Shown here one piece after another: positions 6,566-6,807 of a DNA stretch of 6,807 bases. The stretch is from CAYMUN01 sp964440265 (GTDB lineage: Bacteria; Patescibacteriota; Saccharimonadia; Saccharimonadales; UBA4665), in the NCBI GenBank assembly GCA_964440265.1, contig CAYTRU010000057.1, positions 1 through 6,807 on the forward strand, in the 5' to 3' direction. Under the pieces are notes generated by a model. That model searched no databases and was not told the origin of the DNA. It saw only the letters and a list, made by a program, of their open reading frames with translations. Each line of letters opens with the position of its first letter. Position 1 is the stretch's first letter. A program made the position numbers and the translations under genes.

Positions 6566-6567
6566 CA

Positions 6568-6589
6568 GAGGAGAACCAAAGTTCTCCTC
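6568..6589. repeat. Perfect 9-base-pair hairpin directly after the terminator
   Basis: GAGGAGAAC (6568-6576) and GTTCTCCTC (6581-6589) are exact complements around a CAAA loop. It begins 2 bases after the T-run of the terminator. No T-run follows on either strand close enough to make it a standard terminator. It may be a back-up stop, an RNA-end stabiliser, a protein-binding site, or the first element of whatever lies to the right. Confidence 0.65.
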
Positions 6590-6807
6590 ATATACCCTTC
6601 AACCCACCCCAGTGACGCATCGTTGTCGATATTGAAATGACACGTGCTAGCTCGCAGGGGAGCAACCATTTAGGTTCACTTTGAATTGGGGACCCCGGGA
6701 TTAGCAAGCTAATCGAGGAATCTAGTTAAAGGGGTTAGTATGTTTTAGAGCGTGCCAAGCTATGAAGCCTGACAGGCAAAGATAAGTGGAGGGTAACAAC
6801 TTGGTCT
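6590..6807. other. Non-coding segment with several short hairpins; possible structured RNA or long leader
   Basis: I find no convincing protein gene here on either strand. The segment contains several short complementary pairs: AACC/GGTT around ATTTA (6664-6676), GATTAG/CTAATC around CAAG (6699-6714), and GCCT/AGGC around GAC (6767-6777), plus AACCC (6601-6605) that could pair at a distance with GGGTT (6732-6736). This density is compatible with a structured RNA or the leader of a gene beyond the window. It does not show the diagnostic sequences I know for tmRNA, RNase P RNA, SRP RNA, rRNA or common riboswitches. The strand is not determined, and no clear promoter was found inside it. Confidence 0.3.

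Noticed and set aside
6146..6640. Open frame of 164 codons overlapping pth and running through the terminator
   Set aside because: It is a frame shadow of pth with Pro/Ser-rich translation and crosses an obvious terminator hairpin.
6751..6798. Short open frame ATG-AAG-CCT near the right edge as a leader peptide
   Set aside because: Only about seven codons, with no ribosome site and no attenuator visible after it.
6590..6807. tmRNA, RNase P RNA, SRP RNA, 6S RNA, group II intron start or T-box
   Set aside because: I looked for the characteristic conserved stretches of each and found none convincing; GTGCC at about 6752 superficially resembles an intron start but the following bases do not fit.
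1..6807. Mobile element, CRISPR array, defence island or tRNA gene
   Set aside because: No transposase, integrase, spaced direct repeats, terminal repeats or tRNA cloverleaf were seen; apart from the unknown minus-strand gene the content is ordinary housekeeping and signalling.

Overview
The window reads as ordinary chromosomal DNA of a small-genome bacterium, most likely of the Candidatus Saccharibacteria (TM7) branch of the CPR/Patescibacteria. This is an inference. It rests on UGA being used as a stop (the kinase and the pseudouridine synthase both end in TGA), very short leaders with -10 boxes almost touching the start codons, a soluble PAS kinase paired with a receiver protein that has a long Pro/Ala/Thr/Ser tail, and tightly packed housekeeping genes. 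No sequence search was possible.

Layout. Bases 1-180 are a short upstream region ending in a promoter that abuts the first ATG. A cytoplasmic PAS histidine kinase (181-1446) and a single-receiver response regulator with a roughly 380-residue low-complexity tail (1501-3009) form a two-component pair; the regulator also appears to have its own promoter, which uses the kinase stop codon as part of its extended -10. An S4-domain pseudouridine synthase of the RsuA/RluB family follows after 22 bases (3032-3742). A minus-strand gene of unknown function (3698-4354) overlaps the synthase tail to tail and is clearly more AT-rich than its neighbours. The GTPase der (4419-5792) diverges from it across 64 bases, and pth (peptidyl-tRNA hydrolase, 5797-6438) follows der after 4 bases. 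Two strong hairpins close the der-pth unit (6520-6589), and 6590-6807 holds no convincing protein gene.

How the parts relate. The synthase, Der and Pth all serve translation: rRNA modification, large-subunit assembly, and recycling of peptidyl-tRNA. The kinase/regulator pair is the signalling module. The regulator has no DNA-binding domain, so its output is probably through protein-protein contact.

The most interesting points are the start sites. The kinase gene, the minus-strand gene and der each have a promoter-like element placed so that transcription should begin at or within a base or two of the ATG, which predicts leaderless mRNAs. In the divergent region the two -35 boxes are the same seven bases read in opposite directions. 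The 218-residue unknown protein and the hairpin-rich segment at the right edge are the best candidates for something undescribed. I see no CRISPR array, insertion sequence, tRNA or rRNA.
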